Notes: a model not told the origin generated them from the letters alone. A stretch of 64,000 nt of DNA from JAAXHF01 sp965242605 (GCA_965242605.1 CBDESS010000001.1:434001-498000); one strand, 5' to 3'; counted from the first letter of the stretch, positions 17,745-26,601 are shown. Program-made: numbers and translations.

Positions 17745-18000
17745 CCTATCGCTGAGCGAGCGATTTGAGACCCTGAACGAGGCGACCTCGCGTCGGGCGG
17801 CCCAGCTGGCCGCGCAGGGCAAAACCGCCCACCTGTGGGCCATCGTGTGTACGCCGGGGCTGGTCTTTGTGCGAGCCTATGTCTGGCGGGGCGGCTGGCG
17901 GCGCGGTATAGCGGGATTTGTTGAGGCGCTGTTTGCTGCCTATGGGGTGTTTGTAAGTCGCCTCAAGCTGTGGGAGCTCCACCAGGCGCACAAGCCCTAG
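17731..18000 (+). CDS. 89-aa protein resembling the C-terminal tail of GT2 LPS glycosyltransferases
   Basis: A short protein, MPPPDLSLSERFETLNEAT onwards. Its second half (VRAYVWRGGWRRGIAGFVEA, then LFAAYGVFVSRLKLWEL) resembles the membrane-associated C-terminus of GT2 family LPS-core glycosyltransferases, where a kRGFLDGxxGf...KLWEL pattern is usual. The GT-A catalytic domain is absent: nothing upstream in this frame encodes it, since waaF occupies that space. It starts inside waaF and ends 26 bases before kdkA. It may be a membrane-tethering partner or a relic. Confidence 0.6.
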   Translation: MPPPDLSLSERFETLNEATSRRAAQLAAQGKTAHLWAIVCTPGLVFVRAYVWRGGWRRGIAGFVEALFAAYGVFVSRLKLWELHQAHKP

Positions 18001-18026
18001 ACCGCTCATCAGAGCGCGTTGTTCCG

Positions 18027-18806
18027 ATGGTGTTTCGCCGGCTTCAGCCTCCGCACGAATTTGTCGCAACGCGCTCGGCCCGCCAGTTGTGCTGGCTGAA
18101 AGTCGGCTGGGAAGAGACGATTCGGACGGCGCTGGCCGGCCGGCCCGAGGCCGGTCCGGCCGCGGTTCAAGGCGGACGAGGGCCGCTGGTCCGGGTGGGG
18201 CTTGGCGAGCGTGGCAGTCTGCTGATCCGCCACTACCGGCGCGGCGGCTTCATCCGCCACCTCGTGCGCGACACCTATTGGGACCGGCCGCCGCGTCCTC
18301 TGGCCGAGTTAGCCGTCACCCAGCTCGCTCGCCAGCGTGGCGTGCCGACCGGTGAGGTCCTTGGCGCGTGTGTCGGCTGGCGGTCTTTGGGCCTGTACCG
18401 CGGCGCGCTGATTTCCCGAGCCGCCGACGGCTACACCAACTGGTGGGTCTGGCTGACGACGCGGCCGAGACTCCCTCAACGCCGGCGGGTTGTCCTGGCG
18501 GTTGCCGGCGTTCTTGCCCGCCTGCACGCGGTCGGCATACAGCACGCCGACCTCAACCTGATGAATGTCCTGGTCCGTTTTGAGGCCGAGACTCCCGCGG
18601 TCTTGCTCATCGACTTTGATCGGGCGCGCGTCTTCCCGGCTCCGCTCCGGGCCTCCCGTTGCCGGCGTAACCTGGGCCGGCTGCGCCGGTCGGTCAGGAA
18701 ACTTGACCCTCACGGGCAGTATGTTTCAGCCCAGGAGTTCGGGCTGTTGCTAAGCGCCTACCACCGGCGGCGGGCGGACGCGGGGGCGGCCCGTCACGGC
18801 GGCTGA
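18027..18806 (+). CDS. kdkA: 3-deoxy-D-manno-octulosonic acid kinase / LPS kinase family
   Basis: A 259-residue kinase-fold protein. The catalytic loop is GIQHADLNLMNVLV (HxDLxxxN) and the metal-binding motif LLIDFDRARV. LIRHYRRGGFIRHLVRDTYW, near residues 60-80, matches KdkA/WaaP proteins, which phosphorylate Kdo or heptose in the inner core. ATG 18027 is preferred over a frame opening at 17970, which would overlap the preceding gene. Its last 113 bases are antisense to the rsmA 3' end. Confidence 0.8.
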   Translation: MVFRRLQPPHEFVATRSARQLCWLKVGWEETIRTALAGRPEAGPAAVQGGRGPLVRVGLGERGSLLIRHYRRGGFIRHLVRDTYWDRPPRPLAELAVTQLARQRGVPTGEVLGACVGWRSLGLYRGALISRAADGYTNWWVWLTTRPRLPQRRRVVLAVAGVLARLHAVGIQHADLNLMNVLVRFEAETPAVLLIDFDRARVFPAPLRASRCRRNLGRLRRSVRKLDPHGQYVSAQEFGLLLSAYHRRRADAGAARHGG

Positions 18807-19614
18807 AGGCGTTTGCCAGGGCGGCGAACTCTTCCACACCGAGGGTTTCTCCGCGACACCGCAGGTCAAGCCTGAGCTGAGCCGCAATGCCCTCAGGCGC
18901 GGAAAACCCGGCCGCGCGGAGCGCATTACGCAGCGTCTTGCGCCGCTGGGCAAAAGCGGCTTTCACCACCCGCCTGAACATGGCCGGGTCGTGGACCGCG
19001 GACCGAGGCTGGGCGTGAAAGACCATTTTGATGAGCTGGGAGTGGACTTTGGGGACCGGGAAAAAGCTGCGGGGGCCGACCGTGCAGACCGGCGTGACCT
19101 CGGCGTACAGCTGCATCAACACCGACAGCGCCCCATATGCCTTTGTGCCTGGTCCGGCACCGACCCGCTCGGCGACTTCTTTTTGGAGCAGCACTGTCGC
19201 TTCGGGAAAGCGGGTACGATGTTCGAGCAGACGAAAGAGGATAAGAGTGGCCACCTGGTAGGGCAGGCTGGCCACAACCCGGATGGGAGTATGAGAAAAG
19301 GCGTGCGCTACATCGAGTTTCAAAAAGTCGCCCGCCATAACCTGGACCGTATCACAGCACGCAAAGCGCCGGGCCAGGCGCTCGGCTAGGACCCGGTCGA
19401 CCTCAACCAGATAGAGCTGGACGCCACTCTCCATCAGCGCCTCGGAGACAACGCCCAGCCCGGGTCCGATCTCCAAGACGGCGGTGTCTGGAGGCAGCTC
19501 GGCGGCTTGGACCATGCACCGAACAATGTCGGCATCAACAAGAAAATGCTGGCCGAGCCGCCGGTGGGGGCGGATGTTCAGCTCACGCAGGGTAAAACGG
19601 GTTTGCTGGAGCAA
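18694..19614 (-). CDS. rsmA: 16S rRNA (adenine1518-N6/adenine1519-N6)-dimethyltransferase RsmA (KsgA)
   Basis: A 306-residue rRNA dimethylase acting late in 30S assembly. RPHRRLGQHFLVDADIV and motif I VLEIGPGLGVVSEAL are clear. Motif IV reads ASLPY at about residues 115-119, where NLPY is usual; Ser at that position is tolerated in the wider N6-adenine family but is uncommon here. The family normally ends near EEFAALANA. This protein continues about 40 residues further in an Arg/Pro-rich tail encoded antisense to kdkA. It follows tsaD by 32 bases on the same strand. Confidence 0.9.
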   Translation of the reverse strand: MLQQTRFTLRELNIRPHRRLGQHFLVDADIVRCMVQAAELPPDTAVLEIGPGLGVVSEALMESGVQLYLVEVDRVLAERLARRFACCDTVQVMAGDFLKLDVAHAFSHTPIRVVASLPYQVATLILFRLLEHRTRFPEATVLLQKEVAERVGAGPGTKAYGALSVLMQLYAEVTPVCTVGPRSFFPVPKVHSQLIKMVFHAQPRSAVHDPAMFRRVVKAAFAQRRKTLRNALRAAGFSAPEGIAAQLRLDLRCRGETLGVEEFAALANAFSRRDGPPPRPPAAGGRRLATARTPGLKHTAREGQVS

Positions 19615-19646
19615 GGCGGGTCTTTCAGCGCTGAGCGGCAGCTGGC

Positions 19647-20654
19647 CTACAGGCGGAGGGTGGCCGTGGCGTTCAGGTCAAGGCCGGCGCGCTGTCCGTC
19701 GGCCAGACGCCACGCCCCGGCAAAGGCGATCATCGCCGCGTTATCTGTGCACAGCGGCAGCGACGGAACCACGACTTCGAGGCCACGCCGTTCGCCTTCA
19801 TCCCCCATCCGCTGCCGCAGGCGGGAGTTGGCCGACACCCCGCCCGAGACAACGATCCGCTTGAGGCCGAGGTCTCGGGCCGCCCGCAGGGTCGGCTCCA
19901 GCAACATATCGACCACGGCTTCTTGATAGCTGGCGGCAATATCGGCCTCGGCCAAGGCGGCGCGCCGGGGGGTCTGGAGAAACTGGCGCAGGGCGGTCTT
20001 CAAGCCGCTGAAACTGAAATCGTACTTGCCTTTTTTCAGGTGGGCGCGGGGAAAGGCACAGGCCGCGGGGTCGCCGCGCTGGGCCAGCCGGTCGATAATG
20101 CGCCCGCCGGGATAGCCGAAGCCCAGCATTTTGGCACCTTTATCAAAGGCCTCGCCGGCGGCGTCATCGCGGGTCGCGCCGAGCTGGGCGTAGGACCCAG
20201 GGGCCCGCGCATGGTAGAGACAGGTATGGCCGCCGGAGACCAGCAGGCACACAAAGGGGAAAGCCATGTTGTGCTCAAGCAGGGCGGCCAGGAGATGCCC
20301 CTCGAGGTGGTTGATCCCGACAAACGGGAGTGCGTGGGCAAGAGCCAAGGCTTTGGCAAATGAGAGGCCGACTAGGAGAGAGCCGATCAGGCCTGGTCCA
20401 CAGGTAACGGCGACCCCGTCGATCTCCTCTATGCTCACCCCGGCCTGCCGAAGGGCGGAGTCTACAATCGGGACGATGTTGCCCGTGTGGTGGCGCGAGG
20501 CGAGTTCTGGCACGATACCCCCATACGGGCTGTGGACGGCGTCTTGGGAGGACACGACGCTGGCCAGGACCTGCCGTCCCCGCACAACCGCGGCCGCGGT
20601 GTCATCGCAGGAGGTCTCTATTCCCAGTACCGTCAGTGTATGTGTGGAAAACAT
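19647..20654 (-). CDS. tsaD: tRNA N6-adenosine threonylcarbamoyltransferase TsaD
   Basis: A 335-residue ASKHA-fold protein that completes t6A37 in ANN-decoding tRNAs together with TsaB/TsaE. The N-terminus VLGIETSCDDTAAAVV, metal-binding histidines in INHLEGHLLA, CLLVSGGHTCLYH and VVSGGVSANSRLRQRM are all characteristic. ATG 20654 (MFSTHTLTVLGIET) is selected. The frame is open upstream, but those residues lie inside the TPR gene and are unlike TsaD. It overlaps the upstream TPR gene by 53 bases. Confidence 0.94.
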   Translation of the reverse strand: MFSTHTLTVLGIETSCDDTAAAVVRGRQVLASVVSSQDAVHSPYGGIVPELASRHHTGNIVPIVDSALRQAGVSIEEIDGVAVTCGPGLIGSLLVGLSFAKALALAHALPFVGINHLEGHLLAALLEHNMAFPFVCLLVSGGHTCLYHARAPGSYAQLGATRDDAAGEAFDKGAKMLGFGYPGGRIIDRLAQRGDPAACAFPRAHLKKGKYDFSFSGLKTALRQFLQTPRRAALAEADIAASYQEAVVDMLLEPTLRAARDLGLKRIVVSGGVSANSRLRQRMGDEGERRGLEVVVPSLPLCTDNAAMIAFAGAWRLADGQRAGLDLNATATLRL

Positions 20655-21435
20655 CGGTTTGGGGAGGGCCGGGCGGAAACACCGGCTCGGGCTGGGGCAA
20701 ACGGGCCAGGGCCGTGACGGCCCGGAGATTGCCCGGGGCAAAACGGAGGCAGCGCTGATAGGCTGAGCGGGCTTCCTCAATATGTCCGAGGTCCTCAGCC
20801 ACCTGTCCGCGTAAACAGATGGTTTCACCGAGCCAGACGGTCTGTGTCCGGGGGAGCAGCAACTCGGCTTTTTGCAAAAACGCCAGGGCTTGCTGAAGCT
20901 TGCCCTGGGATAAGGAGAGACGACCGAGAAAATGGTAGCTGTAGGGTTGAAACGGGGCGAGTTCGACCGCCCGTTCAAACAGGACCTGGGCCCGCTCAGG
21001 CTCTCCCGCTTTGAGGCTGTCCTTCCCCTCTTTGACAAAACGCAGGGCGGCGAGCCCGCTCGGCGACAGGGCGGCGGGCGCGTTGTGTCCCGGTGTTTCG
21101 GCTGAGGCGGGCGTGTTCTTGTCGGGCAGGGGTAGGGCGGGAGAGACGGGCAGCGGGGGGGTGTCCCATCTGGGTGGCGGAAGAGGCCGGCCGGGTTGCC
21201 AGCCGCCGCCGGGCGGGCGCTCGCCAGGGTGAGAGGCCCGACCGGAAGGGGGACGGCTCAGGCCAGCTGGGAGGTCTTCCTCGCGGAGCGCTTCGCGCAG
21301 CCGGCTGTCCCGGAAGTCGGCCGGCTCGGCCTCGGCGTGGCCCTCGGCTCCAGAGTGCCACACCACACACAGCAGCGCCCACACAGCCAGATGACGGAAG
21401 CCTTGCCGGGGGTCATGTTTGGCGCAACTCTTCAC
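20602..21435 (-). CDS. Exported tetratricopeptide-repeat protein
   Basis: A 277-residue protein with an N-terminal signal sequence (HLAVWALLCVVWHSGAEG), a proline-rich linker (about residues 60-110) and TPR-type helices from about residue 125. Examples are FERAVELAPFQPYSYHFLGRL, the helix pair around LQQALAFLQKAELLLP, and ARSAYQRCLRFAPGNLRAV. The GTG start overlaps the PBP stop codon, so coupling to the peptidoglycan synthase is likely. A periplasmic scaffolding role linked to cell-wall synthesis is inferred from context only. The 3' end overlaps tsaD by 53 bases. Confidence 0.78.
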   Translation of the reverse strand: MKSCAKHDPRQGFRHLAVWALLCVVWHSGAEGHAEAEPADFRDSRLREALREEDLPAGLSRPPSGRASHPGERPPGGGWQPGRPLPPPRWDTPPLPVSPALPLPDKNTPASAETPGHNAPAALSPSGLAALRFVKEGKDSLKAGEPERAQVLFERAVELAPFQPYSYHFLGRLSLSQGKLQQALAFLQKAELLLPRTQTVWLGETICLRGQVAEDLGHIEEARSAYQRCLRFAPGNLRAVTALARLPQPEPVFPPGPPQTDVFHTYTDGTGNRDLLR

Positions 21436-23783
21436 GGTAGATACGGCGGGGGCTCGGGAGCGGGTCCGTTTGCCCAGCCCGGCCCAGCCCGGTCTTCAGC
21501 CGGGAAGGGAGGGGGAGCTGGACGGTCAAGCTGCTGCGGTCGGACCGGCAGCAGAGGCATAGCCGGCTGAGGTGCTTCTGCATAGGCGGCATCCGGGCCA
21601 AAGTTGACAGGAGCAGGTGGGTCTTGCGGAGGCGGGACAAAGGGGAGGGCCGGGCGGTCTTCAAGGGCCCGCTTCATAAAGTCTACCCAGATTGGCAGTG
21701 CCACCTGGCTGCCGGACAGCCTCAGCGATTGACGGCGGTCAAAGCCGACCCAGACAACCGTCAGCAACTCGGGCGTATAGCCCATGAACCAAGCATCGCC
21801 AAAGTCGTTTGTGGTGCCGGTTTTTCCTGCCGCGGGCCGGGTAAAGCCATTGAGCCGCGCCCGCCGGGCGGTGCCGCTGTTCATCACGCCTTCGAGCATG
21901 GTGGTGATGGTGTAGGCGTCCTGGGAAGAAATCGCCGGGCTCAAGACCAAGCTCGTGCGTTGCACGGTCTGCCCGTCACGGTTGACAATGCCGCTGATGG
22001 CGCGGGGCGCAACCCGAACTCCGTTGTTGGCCAGCGTCCCAAAGGCAGCCGCCAATTCCAAAGGACTCACCTCCGCGGCTCCCAGGGAGAGAGAGGGGTA
22101 GAGGGGCAGCGGGCTGTGAAAGCCGATGGTCCAGGCTGTTTCCCGGATCGGCTCCAGCCCGACGCCTTGGGCCAGACGAGCCGTGGCCGCGTTGAGCGAC
22201 AGGGCCAGGGCGCTGCGCAGGCTCACCTCTCCACGGTAGCGCTTGGTGTAGTTTTCGGGCCGCCAGTCCTGGGGGTCAAACTCCCACAGAAAGGGCTCGT
22301 CCTCAATCAGGGCGTCTGGGTCGTAGCGTTGTTGGCCTTTGCCACTCAGGGCGGTCAGATAGACCACCGGCTTGAAAACCGAGCCGGGCTGCCGCAGGGC
22401 TTGGGTGACGCGGTTGAACTGCGAGAGCCGGTAATCGCGTCCGCCAACCATAGCCCTGATCCGCCCGGTCTGGGGCTGGAGTGCAACCAGACAGGCCTGC
22501 AGGCGCTCGGTGGGGTTGTCTCGCCGCAGGTGAGCGTGACGCGCCTCAAGATTGGTGAGGCCGTTGCGGACCGCTTCCTGGGCAATGCGTTGCAGACGCA
22601 GATCGAGCGAGGTGAAGATGTGCAGCCCTGCGGTTGTCAAAGTTTCGTTCGAATACTCGTCTTCAAGTTCCTTGCGGATCGCGTCAACAAAATAGGGTGC
22701 CTGCGTGGTGCGGTCAGGAGCAGCCTGGTGCGGCTCGATCGCTGCCTGTTGGGCGGCTTGGTAGTCTTCCTCGGAGATTTCGGACGGGTACAGTTCACGC
22801 ATGCGGTGCAGGACATAGTTGCGGCGCTGGAGCGCGTCGTCGAGGTGACGGTTGGGGTCATAGCGGTTCGGCGCTTTGATGACGCTGGCCAGGAGGGCCA
22901 TTTCGCTCAGGCTCAGGTCGCGCGGTTCTTTGCCAAAATAGACCCGAGCCGCCTCCCAGACGCCAAAAATGCCCTTTGGCCCGCGTTGTCCGAGATAAAT
23001 CTCGTTGAGGTAATTCTCAAGAATTTCCAGTTTGGAATAGTGGTGCTCAACAATCAAGGCCATGCAGATCTCGAGCAGTTTGCGCCCCAGGGTGCGTTCG
23101 GGGGAGAGAAAGAAGTTCTTGACGAGCTGTTGGGTGAGCGTACTGCCGCCCTGCACCACATTGCCCTGTGTCACGTTGGCCCGAAACGCTCCCAGAATAC
23201 GCCACAGGTCGATGCCGCGGTGTTCAAAAAAGCGCTGATCTTCGGCGGCCAGCAGGGCTTTGACCAGCAGGGAGGGCAGGTCGTAGAGTGCGATGATCCG
23301 GCGGTCTTCCCACACCTTGCCGTACAGTCTTGTGATGACCTCGGGGTCAAGCTCGACCGCGCCGAGTTCGGCCCCGTCGCGCTCAAGATCAACGATGCGC
23401 TCAACCGTGTCTTCTCGCAGCGCGATGCGGATGCGTTGGGCGGTGTTGCGGCGCGAAACCGATGGAAACTCGCGCAGAAAGAGCTGGATGTACCCCCGCT
23501 GGGTGTTGTAGACATATTCTCCACGGACATGAACCGCTCCAGAAACGGCGTTGTAATCAAGCCGCACGAGGTGATCAATGAGCGTGTCGGCGGGGATCTT
23601 CTGGCCGGGATACAGCAGGAGAGGCTCGGCATAGACCTTGGAGGCAACTTGCCAGCTGTGACCGGCAAACCGCAACACCACCTCCCGCTCGAGTTGACGA
23701 TAAAACTGCCACCCCGACACGCCCGCCGCTCCGAGCAGCGCTAGGAAGCTGGCGATGACGATGTTCCACACTAGCCGTTGCAT
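21432..23783 (-). CDS. mrcB: Bifunctional penicillin-binding protein 1B-type transglycosylase/transpeptidase
   Basis: A 783-residue class A PBP. One N-terminal TM helix (NIVIASFLALLGAAGVSGW) is followed by a UB2H-like region (SKVYAEPLLLYPGQ), as in PBP1B. The GT51 domain has AAEDQRFFEHRGID with the catalytic Glu and GGSTLTQQLVKN. The transpeptidase has SxxK in QPGSVFKPVVYL, SxN in ALSLNAATARL and KTG in AGKTGTTNDFGDAW. The C-terminus is a proline-rich tail. It polymerises and cross-links periplasmic peptidoglycan. It is followed by a coupled TPR gene. A long antisense open frame (21624-23744) is a codon-bias shadow. Confidence 0.94.
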   Translation of the reverse strand: MQRLVWNIVIASFLALLGAAGVSGWQFYRQLEREVVLRFAGHSWQVASKVYAEPLLLYPGQKIPADTLIDHLVRLDYNAVSGAVHVRGEYVYNTQRGYIQLFLREFPSVSRRNTAQRIRIALREDTVERIVDLERDGAELGAVELDPEVITRLYGKVWEDRRIIALYDLPSLLVKALLAAEDQRFFEHRGIDLWRILGAFRANVTQGNVVQGGSTLTQQLVKNFFLSPERTLGRKLLEICMALIVEHHYSKLEILENYLNEIYLGQRGPKGIFGVWEAARVYFGKEPRDLSLSEMALLASVIKAPNRYDPNRHLDDALQRRNYVLHRMRELYPSEISEEDYQAAQQAAIEPHQAAPDRTTQAPYFVDAIRKELEDEYSNETLTTAGLHIFTSLDLRLQRIAQEAVRNGLTNLEARHAHLRRDNPTERLQACLVALQPQTGRIRAMVGGRDYRLSQFNRVTQALRQPGSVFKPVVYLTALSGKGQQRYDPDALIEDEPFLWEFDPQDWRPENYTKRYRGEVSLRSALALSLNAATARLAQGVGLEPIRETAWTIGFHSPLPLYPSLSLGAAEVSPLELAAAFGTLANNGVRVAPRAISGIVNRDGQTVQRTSLVLSPAISSQDAYTITTMLEGVMNSGTARRARLNGFTRPAAGKTGTTNDFGDAWFMGYTPELLTVVWVGFDRRQSLRLSGSQVALPIWVDFMKRALEDRPALPFVPPPQDPPAPVNFGPDAAYAEAPQPAMPLLPVRPQQLDRPAPPPFPAEDRAGPGWANGPAPEPPPYLP

Positions 23784-23853
23784 ACGCGTCTTCTCTGGTT
23801 TGCCGCCCCGCCTGCCTCCTCATCCTCGTCCGAGCTGGGGCCGCCTTGACCAT

Positions 23854-24303
23854 CTATGGGTGGTGTATATTTGCCAGCTCGACATAGCGCATGCGCAGAT
23901 CAAACAGGACCGTATCCAGCATTTCGCTTTCGCCACGGTCAAGATTGCCGACGGTTTTGTGTTGCAACATCGCAATGACATCAATCATCTCCTGAGCGGC
24001 AGACAGATTGGTCGTCGCGGTTTGCCCCGGGCTGGCAATCTCTCCCATGTACATGAGCGCCTGAGTACTTAAACCTAGAATAAAGCTTGAGAAAGACAAC
24101 TGTGGAGGGGGCTCGGCCCGGTCCTGGGGCGCGTCTGAATCCGGCCTGTCTTGGCGGTCTCCCGGGGCGCTTTGCCGGGATTCTTGTGCGGATTCTTTCT
24201 CTTCGGTCTCAGACTCGGAAACACGAGGCTCCCCGGTATCGGGCGAGAACCTTCGCCGATCCTGAACGCGAAAGCCACGTCCACCGTCTTGTTCTTCCGC
24301 CAT
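23854..24303 (-). CDS. DUF1844 domain-containing protein
   Basis: A 149-residue protein. The acidic, charged N-terminal half (residues 15-65) is probably disordered. The C-terminal DUF1844 domain begins LSFSSFILGLSTQALMYMGE and includes NLSAAQEMIDVIAMLQHKT and LFDLRMRYVELAN. The domain is widespread in Deltaproteobacteria, Acidobacteria and Planctomycetes, and its function is unknown. It lies 70 bases upstream of mrcB on the same strand and 85 bases downstream of a GT9 gene. Confidence 0.85.
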   Translation of the reverse strand: MAEEQDGGRGFRVQDRRRFSPDTGEPRVSESETEEKESAQESRQSAPGDRQDRPDSDAPQDRAEPPPQLSFSSFILGLSTQALMYMGEIASPGQTATTNLSAAQEMIDVIAMLQHKTVGNLDRGESEMLDTVLFDLRMRYVELANIHHP

Positions 24304-24388
24304 GGCTCAGTCCCTCCCCCGTCGCACTCGATGCGATGCCCGTATATTGCGCCTCCCTCTCTTTTTTGACAAGCCGACACAGCGCAGC

Positions 24389-25348
24389 TTACACAGCCCT
24401 CCGCAGCGCCGCAATGACCCGTTCCACAGGCACTTCTGAGAGCGAAATCCCCTCAGTATCAGGAGAGGTCTGTCGATATGGTCTATTGTGAATGACAGAC
24501 AGGCTTCCGCCAAGGGGTTTCCATTGCTCGGGCCGGGTTGGCCCAAAAATGACACTCCCGCGCGCGCCAACGCTTCCGGCCAGATGGCTCACCCCCGAGT
24601 CATTGCCAAGATACAGGCTGGCACGGCCAAGGAGAGCGGCCACGGGCCAGACCGGATATCCGTGTACGACATGGCCGACGGTCTGCCAGCGCTGACGTTC
24701 GGCTTCTTCAGCCGGCCCCAGCAGGACAATGACTTCACGGGCTTGGCGGCTGCGCTTCCACCACTGGGCAACGGCTGAAAAGCCGGCGGAGTCCCAGCGC
24801 TTTCTCCTGCCGCCACTGCCCGGGTGCATAAGAAGGACTTGGGTACGGGACGACCAGCCCATTGTCCGCCAATACCCCTCTCCTGCCGTCCTGTCTCGTG
24901 GTCCAAGGGGCAGCGAGGGGCAATGGACTTCGGATATGCCAACACAGTCGAGATAATACCGGCTGGCGTGGCTCGGCTCCTGACCGACGAAGAACGGAAA
25001 AGAGTAGACATCCCGGCCATGCCTTTTCAGGTTCGCCTGCACCTGCCCGTGGCTATGCCCAAACCAGGAGAAGACCGAGCGAAAAGAGGAAAAAAAGTGA
25101 CCCTCTTGCTGGCGGTCTCTGGGGGACGAAAAAAAAAGACTGGCAAACACCCCTCGGTCCAGCAGATAGACTGCCCGGAGGCCGACTAAGGATGCAGCGA
25201 GTTCAAACGCGGAGCCGCGAACAGCAAGGACAACCCCCTGCCCACCCCCGGCCCGAGATAGGAGGCCGTGTTGTAACGCGGGGAGAAAACACAGGAAATC
25301 TCCAAGGCTACCAGGAAATAAGGCCAAGCTCTGACTGGATATTTTCAT
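24389..25348 (-). CDS. Glycosyltransferase family 9 (heptosyltransferase-like) protein
   Basis: A 319-residue GT9-like protein. The N-terminus LALFPGSLGDFLCFLPALQ matches the GT9 GDxxxxxPAL block. LLMHPGSGGRRKRWDSAGFS and LYLGNDSGVSHLAGSVGARG match the nucleotide-sugar site, and VIFGPTRPEQWKP follows. It is separate from the main LPS operon and diverged from the waaF copy at 16686, so it may act on an outer-core or other glycan; the acceptor is unknown. It is divergent from larE. Confidence 0.78.
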   Translation of the reverse strand: MKISSQSLALFPGSLGDFLCFLPALQHGLLSRAGGGQGVVLAVRGSAFELAASLVGLRAVYLLDRGVFASLFFSSPRDRQQEGHFFSSFRSVFSWFGHSHGQVQANLKRHGRDVYSFPFFVGQEPSHASRYYLDCVGISEVHCPSLPLGPRDRTAGEGYWRTMGWSSRTQVLLMHPGSGGRRKRWDSAGFSAVAQWWKRSRQAREVIVLLGPAEEAERQRWQTVGHVVHGYPVWPVAALLGRASLYLGNDSGVSHLAGSVGARGSVIFGPTRPEQWKPLGGSLSVIHNRPYRQTSPDTEGISLSEVPVERVIAALRRAV

Positions 25349-25437
25349 TGACTCTCGGAGTGAGCGTCGGTAGGATGGGGTCTCATATTTGTGATTTCTT
25401 CGCCCTTGACAGGCGTATCTCTATCTCAAGGAGTGCT

Positions 25438-26274
25438 ATGACGAATTGTCTTGCATACAAACTTGACCACCTGAAGCGTCTCCTACACGAGATGGGGCCG
25501 ACGCTCATCGCCTTTTCTGGAGGAGTTGACTCAAGTTTCCTGCTGGCTGTTGCCGCAGACATTTTAGGAGGCAAGGTCACGGCGATAATGACGGTATCGG
25601 CATCAACCCCTCCTGAGGATATCCGTCAAGCGACAGCCATCGCGGCCTCTCTTCAGGTTCACCTGGTCACGATTCCCCATAATGAACTGGCCATTCCTGC
25701 GTACGCGGCGAACCCGACCAACCGCTGCTACTTCTGTAAACATTCTCTGTATGAAATCTGCCGAGATCATGCCAAGCGGCTGTCTCTTGCCGCAATTGCC
25801 GATGGGGTCAATACAGACGACTTGGCAGATTATCGTCCAGGTCTCCGGGCGGCAACCGAGTACGGGGTTCGACACCCCTTGGTTGAGGCGGGGTTCGATA
25901 AGGAAGCCATTCGTCAGGGCAGCAAACTCTTGGGACTGCTAACCTGGAAAAAACCGGCCTCTCCGTGTTTATCATCGCGGGTGCCGTACGGCACCCCGAT
26001 TACGGCCCGCATGCTGTCCCAGATTGCGCGAGGAGAGGCGTTCCTGCGTTCCTTGGGACTCGAAGAATTCCGGGTTCGCCACCACGGGCACAGCGCCCGG
26101 GTTGAGATTCACCCCAATGAGTTCCCAAAAATTGCGTCCGCAGCCACACTGCGGCAGATAAGGAATCAGCTCGAAGGCTTAGGGTTTTCTACCACTCTTT
26201 TAGACCTGGAGGGGTATCGGAGTGGAGTGTTCAATACTGCCGTGCACGAGGCAAGCAGCGATCAGAAAGCGTAG
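25438..26274 (+). CDS. larE: ATP-dependent sacrificial sulfur transferase LarE
   Basis: A 278-residue PP-loop protein of the LarE/ExsB-like group. The PP-loop IAFSGGVDSSFLLAVAAD lies near residue 25, CYFCKHSLYEIC around residue 100, and ASPCLSSRVPYGTPI holds the Cys that in some LarE proteins is sacrificed as sulfur donor. LarE thiolates P2CMN during synthesis of the nickel-pincer cofactor of lactate racemase. No larA/B/C is in this window, so it may serve another enzyme. ATG 25438 is chosen because AAGGAG lies 5 bases upstream. The open frame from 24862 lies antisense to the GT9. Confidence 0.87.
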   Translation: MTNCLAYKLDHLKRLLHEMGPTLIAFSGGVDSSFLLAVAADILGGKVTAIMTVSASTPPEDIRQATAIAASLQVHLVTIPHNELAIPAYAANPTNRCYFCKHSLYEICRDHAKRLSLAAIADGVNTDDLADYRPGLRAATEYGVRHPLVEAGFDKEAIRQGSKLLGLLTWKKPASPCLSSRVPYGTPITARMLSQIARGEAFLRSLGLEEFRVRHHGHSARVEIHPNEFPKIASAATLRQIRNQLEGLGFSTTLLDLEGYRSGVFNTAVHEASSDQKA

Positions 26275-26369
26275 TGTTCTCATATTTTCCAAGCCTCTCA
26301 CCTGTGAAACAGTTCGACATGGGAAAACGGTAGGGAGGGTGAGGTTCTTTGACGTGAAAGGAGTGGGAT

Positions 26370-26561
26370 ATGGACTTTCCTAGTTTTCCAAAATGCCAAA
26401 AATGCGGAGAGGGGAACTTGATCCCCCTATCGGACTACGGGCAAGAAGGGGCCTCGGTTCTCTTTAAGGCCTGGGTCTGTACGAACCCGGTTTGCGGGTT
26501 TTCCCTGCGTGTTGATAAGGGAGAGGTTACCTATGGCAGAAAAATAGAATCCAAGCGCTAG
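26370..26561 (+). CDS. Small zinc-ribbon protein
   Basis: A 63-residue protein. CQKCGEG near residue 9 and CTNPVCGFS near residue 43 form a likely four-Cys zinc ribbon. AAAGGAG sits 7 bases before the ATG. It lies 95 bases after larE in the same direction and is followed by a hairpin with a T-run. The function is unknown. The zinc-ribbon fold suggests nucleic-acid or protein binding, but no specific family was recognised. Confidence 0.65.
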   Translation: MDFPSFPKCQKCGEGNLIPLSDYGQEGASVLFKAWVCTNPVCGFSLRVDKGEVTYGRKIESKR

Positions 26562-26601
26562 TTTTCGACACAGACTCGGGCCGGAGAATGGCCGCACCAA
26601 G

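Noticed and set aside
21624..23744. 706-codon open frame antisense to the PBP1B gene
   Set aside because: It is an exact shadow of a strongly supported gene in GC-rich DNA; its translation has no recognisable domain and is Gln/Gly/Arg-rich, as expected of an antisense frame.
24862..25437. N-terminal extension of larE by 192 codons
   Set aside because: The extension is antisense to the GT9 gene and lacks PP-loop family sequence; ATG 25438 has a good ribosome-binding site.
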